Source of the DNA: Pyrus communis
Lineage: Eukaryota > Streptophyta > Magnoliopsida > Rosales > Rosaceae
NCBI RefSeq assembly: GCF_963583255.1
Contig: NC_084816.1
Location: 22,203,344-22,267,343 of the forward strand
DNA: 64,000 nt
Direction of reading: 5' to 3'
The notes beneath the pieces are model-generated. The model did no database searches and was not told the DNA's origin. It saw only the letters and a program-made list of their open reading frames with translations. The position numbers and the translations under genes are program-made. Numbering within the stretch: the first letter of the stretch is position 1; every line of letters starts with the position of its first letter. This document shows positions 60,791 to 64,000 of this stretch, one piece after another.

Positions 60791-62009
60791 ATTTTTAACA
60801 TACTTGTGGCTTTTCTCGGGTGTATGGAGTAGTTTAATCTGCTGCTGGAATAATTAATTAGTAAATTTTGAAGAAATTGCCTATATATGACATGCGCATG
60901 ACATGCATATAATCTGCATCCGTTGGGTTGTCCAGATTTTGCCGAACCTAATGCCAAGGTTTGGTCAGCAATAATGACTTATGGTGCGCTTGCATGCTTG
61001 GGTTCTTTTAATTATTTCATTTGGTTATTGTGTCAGTTTGTGGTAAGGATAAGTTTAGTAGTTGTGCAAGTACATTAATGTACACACCCTTATGTATATT
61101 ATTAATTAAACATAAACCCTTCGACTTGTCTAGAATTTGCTCAGCCCAATCAAAAGCCCATGTATACAAATATGTACACAATATGCACAACCCATTATGA
61201 AAAGCACATGCACACAATAAGTACACAGTATACACAAATGAATATCGAACAAACCATGAACTATATTAACTTCAAAATACATGCAATTACACAACCCTAA
61301 AACCTAATTCGTCAATTTCCCCCAAATTAACTGTACAAAACAGTCAATCGCACCCAACACCCTAAATTCCAAAATTAGGAAAACCTAATTTCAAATAATG
61401 AAAATTCAATTCAAAACATCCCCTGTTTTTTTTCCATTGCAACTGTTTGAAAAAATAGATAACAAACTCACCTTGGCCGCGCAACTTATAGAAGGGATTG
61501 GAAAGTTGGTGACAGTCGGAAATTGGAGAGGAAAATGGTCGCGTTGTTTGGGGGCTAGAGTTCTTCGAGTTGGGGGTTTGTGAGATAGATCTTCGGAGAA
61601 GGTGAAAATGGTGACTAGGTTGGACGAAATAACCCATTTATATGGGGAAGGAATTTGGTCTTTTCGCGTTTTAGGAAAATCCTATTTCTGTCATATTTTT
61701 GTGTATGGCGTGTGAATGTTCTGTGCATATTAAAAAAAAAAATTTCTATTTTTGTCCCAAGATTAACAAAATGGCTATTTCTGTCAATTTCTCAATAATC
61801 TATTAGACATTCCTACGGCAACGCACGTGCTAAAACTACTAGTTATATCTAGATTTTACTTGAAAGCTACAATATACATTAGTTCATGTTTACAGTTTAT
61901 GAATTGTAAGGGGATTTTAAAATTTTCAATTATTGAAATGATGACATTGATTAAGTATTGACACCATTATCGATCAAATTGGAATGAGGTAACAAGATAT
62001 GCATTTATT
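60791..62009. other. Spacer with the putative Helitron 3' end
   Basis: A 91-codon minus-strand frame (61637-61362) begins MGYFVQPSHHFHLLRRS and could be a captured exon; I cannot assign it. The candidate Helitron terminus lies at 61811-61842. The rest is AT-rich. Confidence 0.4.
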
Positions 62010-62596
62010 ATTATTATATATCAAATTCACACTTTATTATAACGACATAAGAAAACGTCAAGAGTGTAATACTTTGGAATTGCTGCAGCCACATAAGCAG
62101 GATCATGGGCAACTTTGCTTTTATCTTTGAAAGGACTGCCGCTGGAAAACCGCTTTCATATGAATCTGCGTTTGTGATGACATTGGTCGTGCCCAACTTT
62201 GCTGACTTTTAGTCACCTTTAGGGAAAGCTTCAACACTTTGTGGAATATAAATGTGGAAAATATCGGAGTAGATAATTATGCACTCTAATGAGGGTTTAT
62301 TTTCTGGCTCTTGATCGAGCAGGTCACCGTTTTGGTACCAGTTTCGCTTGCCTTAGCATCAACCATTATGAGGCCTAAGCCTTTGACATCTGCTTTTGCG
62401 ACTCGTGGGTCTGATTGAAGTTAGAGACGCAAACATCGGGATATGGTGTTTGGTTGCATGTTTGTTCGATCAGATTGGCATCCATTGGAATAAGACTGCA
62501 GCCTGCTGCAATGGCTAGTTGGAAGAAAAACAACTAAACAAACAATAATAAGAAATATTAGTCTTCTGTTGGAGGAGAGCTCGAATCATTCTTCAT
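62010..62596 (-). pseudogene. Pectin methylesterase/invertase inhibitor (PMEI), broken
   Basis: Intact PMEIs are secreted four-helix inhibitors of about 180 aa. The minus strand from the ATG at 62596 has two stop codons in the signal-peptide region, then LAIAAGCSLIP, DANLIEQTCNQTPYPDVCVS (the first disulfide pair), a one-base frameshift, then ADVKGLGLIMVDAKASETGT. Farther on, 62196-62014 carries NADSYESGFPAA and a C-terminal tail in another frame. The expected helices with the second cysteine pair are mostly missing. Two nonsense codons, at least two frameshifts and an internal deletion: a pseudogene. Confidence 0.75.
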
Positions 62597-62651
62597 CTTT
62601 TCTTTTTTGATGCACATAGAATATGGGGTAAACTAATCCAAGCTTTCAATG

Positions 62652-62813
62652 TCACTTAGTACTACGGTCTAGTGATATTTGTTTTCACTTGTAAGTAAGA
62701 GGTTTTAGGTTTAAATCTTGCCAAAGGTGAATTTGAACCACATTATTGCTAGCTCATTGTGAGACTAAATCCACTCTTCTTAGTATAGATAATATCGTTT
62801 GTTAAAAAAAATA
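62652..62813 (+). repeat. SINE, nearly full length
   Basis: A-box-like CGGTCTAGTGATATTTG (about 62664), B-box-like AGGTTTAAATCTTGCC (62707-62722), a body with CTCATTGTGAGACTAAATCC and the tail GTTTGTTAAAAAAAATA. This is the most complete copy of the tRNA-derived family in the window. Confidence 0.7.
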
Positions 62814-62879
62814 TAAATCAGGCTTTTGGCATTTTGTGGTTGGCTAATAGCATGGTGCACATTTATATAGCAATACAGG

Positions 62880-63845
62880 ATTGCTCTTTGAAGTAGCCAA
62901 TCTACTTTCTAAGCACAAGAGGGGTACGAACATATTTCTCTCGCTCAAATATAAGTAAAGTTTATGATCGTATCAAATGGCTGTACTTAAGACGGGTACT
63001 GACTAAATTGGGCTTCCCTATCGTTTGGATCAATCTGGTGATGACTTTGGTTTCCACGATATCCTTCTCTTTTTTTGTCAATGGTTCTCCCAGAGGTTTT
63101 ATCTTTCCTTCTCAGTGACTTCGACAAGGTGACCCACTGTCACCTTCTTTATTCCTATTATGCATTGAAGGCCTCTCGACCACTATTGCTTCCAGGGAAT
63201 AGGCGGGTCTTATTCGTGGAATTTCAATCGGTAATGAGGCTTCGAAGGTGAACCACCTCCTATGTGCAGATGATAGCTTCATTTTTGCGAGGCTTCTAAT
63301 GCCGAGTGCTACCAAATTTCTAATATATTATCAGCTTATGAGCGGGCCTCAGGACAGAAAGTCAACCTCTTGAAAAGTGAGGTGTGTCTTAGTCGGAGCG
63401 CCAATAAATCTAATTTGGCGTCCGCTTCTAGGGTGAAAGTGGTGAATTTCCATGAAAGATACTCGGGGCAGCCTACTTTGATTGGTCGTAACCGAGGTCT
63501 TTGTTTTGGTTACATCAAGGAATACCTATGGAAACGTCTCCAAGGCTGGAAGGGTAGACTATTAAGTGCAGCAGGTAAGGACTTACTGGTTAAATCGGTA
63601 GCTCAGCCCATTGACCAGTTTACGAGGAATTGGAATTCCGAGTTACTTTCTGCCACTTTCTCGGTCAGTGAGGTGGATCTCATTCAGTTCATTCCTCTGA
63701 GCATACCCAACACTGAGAATCGTCTTTCATAACGCTTCGATATTAATAGGAGATTCTCCATTAAATCTACATACCACATAGCTTGTGAATGGCTATTATC
63801 ATCTTCGCCGTGGCAACCTGTTCCTCATCTGGGTCTGCTTCTTCT
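62880..63845 (+). pseudogene. LINE (L1-type) reverse transcriptase remnant
   Basis: Frames in sequence read YDRIKW...LGFPIVWINLVM, SFFVNGSPRGF, RQGDPLSPSLFLLCIEGLS, then VNHLLCADDSF (the catalytic box, normally YADD or FADD) and, at 63370-63732, YIKEYLWKRLQGWKGRLLSA, AGKDLLVKSVAQ and SVSEVDLIQFIPLS. FSIKSTYHIACEW follows, from the C-terminal zinc-binding region. Stops and frameshifts occur throughout. The endonuclease domain is absent. A dead plant L1 copy in + orientation. Confidence 0.85.
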
Positions 63846-63888
63846 CCTCTCTGGATAGCTTCGTGGAAGGCCAATGTCCCCTAAAGGT

Positions 63889-64000
63889 ACGTATTGTTGT
63901 GCGGAAGCTTCAAATATGAAACCAAAGCTAATACGGCAAAATATGACAAGACAAATAATCCAAAAAAAAACACAAGGATTTATACTGGTTCGGCGTAAGC
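63889..64000 (+). mobile_element. Possible start of a copia-type LTR, cut by the window edge
   Basis: TGTTGTGCGGAAGC followed by an A-rich stretch and CACAAGGATTTATACTGGTT resembles the start of copia-type LTRs common in woody dicots. It directly follows LINE sequence. Only the first 112 bases are inside the window, so this is tentative. Confidence 0.4.

Larger units (their letters stand above)
56499..61842 (+). mobile_element. Candidate Helitron with captured TPS1 and NRPD1 pieces
   Basis: The right end reads GGCAACGCACGTGC, eight bases, then ACTAG followed by T (CTAG at 61839-61842). This resembles plant Helitron 3' ends, where a GC-rich hairpin with a GCAACG core precedes CTAG/CTRR and insertion is before T. 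Two unrelated gene fragments with introns kept stand in the same direction inside, as is typical for Helitron capture. The hairpin is imperfect, no RepHel gene is present and the 5' end is only a guess. Confidence 0.4.

Overview
The window is nuclear DNA of a eudicot plant. Genes are split by GT-AG introns, spacers are AT-rich, and much of the sequence is mobile-element debris. Gene families and repeat families (a Cassandra TRIM, tRNA-derived SINEs, several MITE families) fit a woody Rosaceae genome of the apple/pear kind; the genus is an inference, not a proof.

Three genes look intact, all on the + strand. (1) 3934-7968: plastid ribosomal protein bL13c (RPL13), 4 exons, 258 aa. (2) 18212-20334: a GH28 polygalacturonase, 3 exons, 398 aa, with all four catalytic motifs. 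(3) 36529-53031: a malectin/LRR receptor-like kinase of the LRR-VIII-2 type, 24 exons, 1004 aa. Every exon joins in phase although its introns hold a 4.8-kb retrotransposon and a probable 3.1-kb solo LTR.

Around these lie gene fragments and pseudogenes: VTE6 exons 1-2 (2849-1851, -), a 2-alkenal/double-bond reductase with a nonsense codon (21804-23525, +), a TBL-type fragment with a 53-bp duplication (24335-24015, -), an orphan RLK signal-peptide exon (32238, +), two tandem hAT transposase remnants (53-56 kb), TPS1 and NRPD1 fragments side by side (56.7-60.8 kb, +), a frameshifted PMEI (62596-62010, -) and a LINE reverse transcriptase remnant at the right edge.

Mobile elements include a solo LTR with target-site duplication inside an RPL13 intron, a degenerate gypsy-type element (12332-16286, -), a complete Cassandra TRIM with 5S-rRNA-like LTRs (33318-33991), and a young non-autonomous element (40011-44788, -) whose LTRs carry a piece of an S1/P1-type nuclease gene. 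A 150-bp tandem array (34.0-35.4 kb) follows the Cassandra insertion. The 27-36 kb stretch consists of repeated decayed copies of the receptor-kinase upstream region.

There is no operon logic. The story is a few single-copy housekeeping and cell-wall genes in a landscape shaped by retrotransposition, transposon gene capture and local duplication. The most notable candidates are the LTR-borne nuclease fragment and the possible Helitron (about 56.5-61.84 kb) that would have captured TPS1 and NRPD1 (RNA polymerase IV) pieces.
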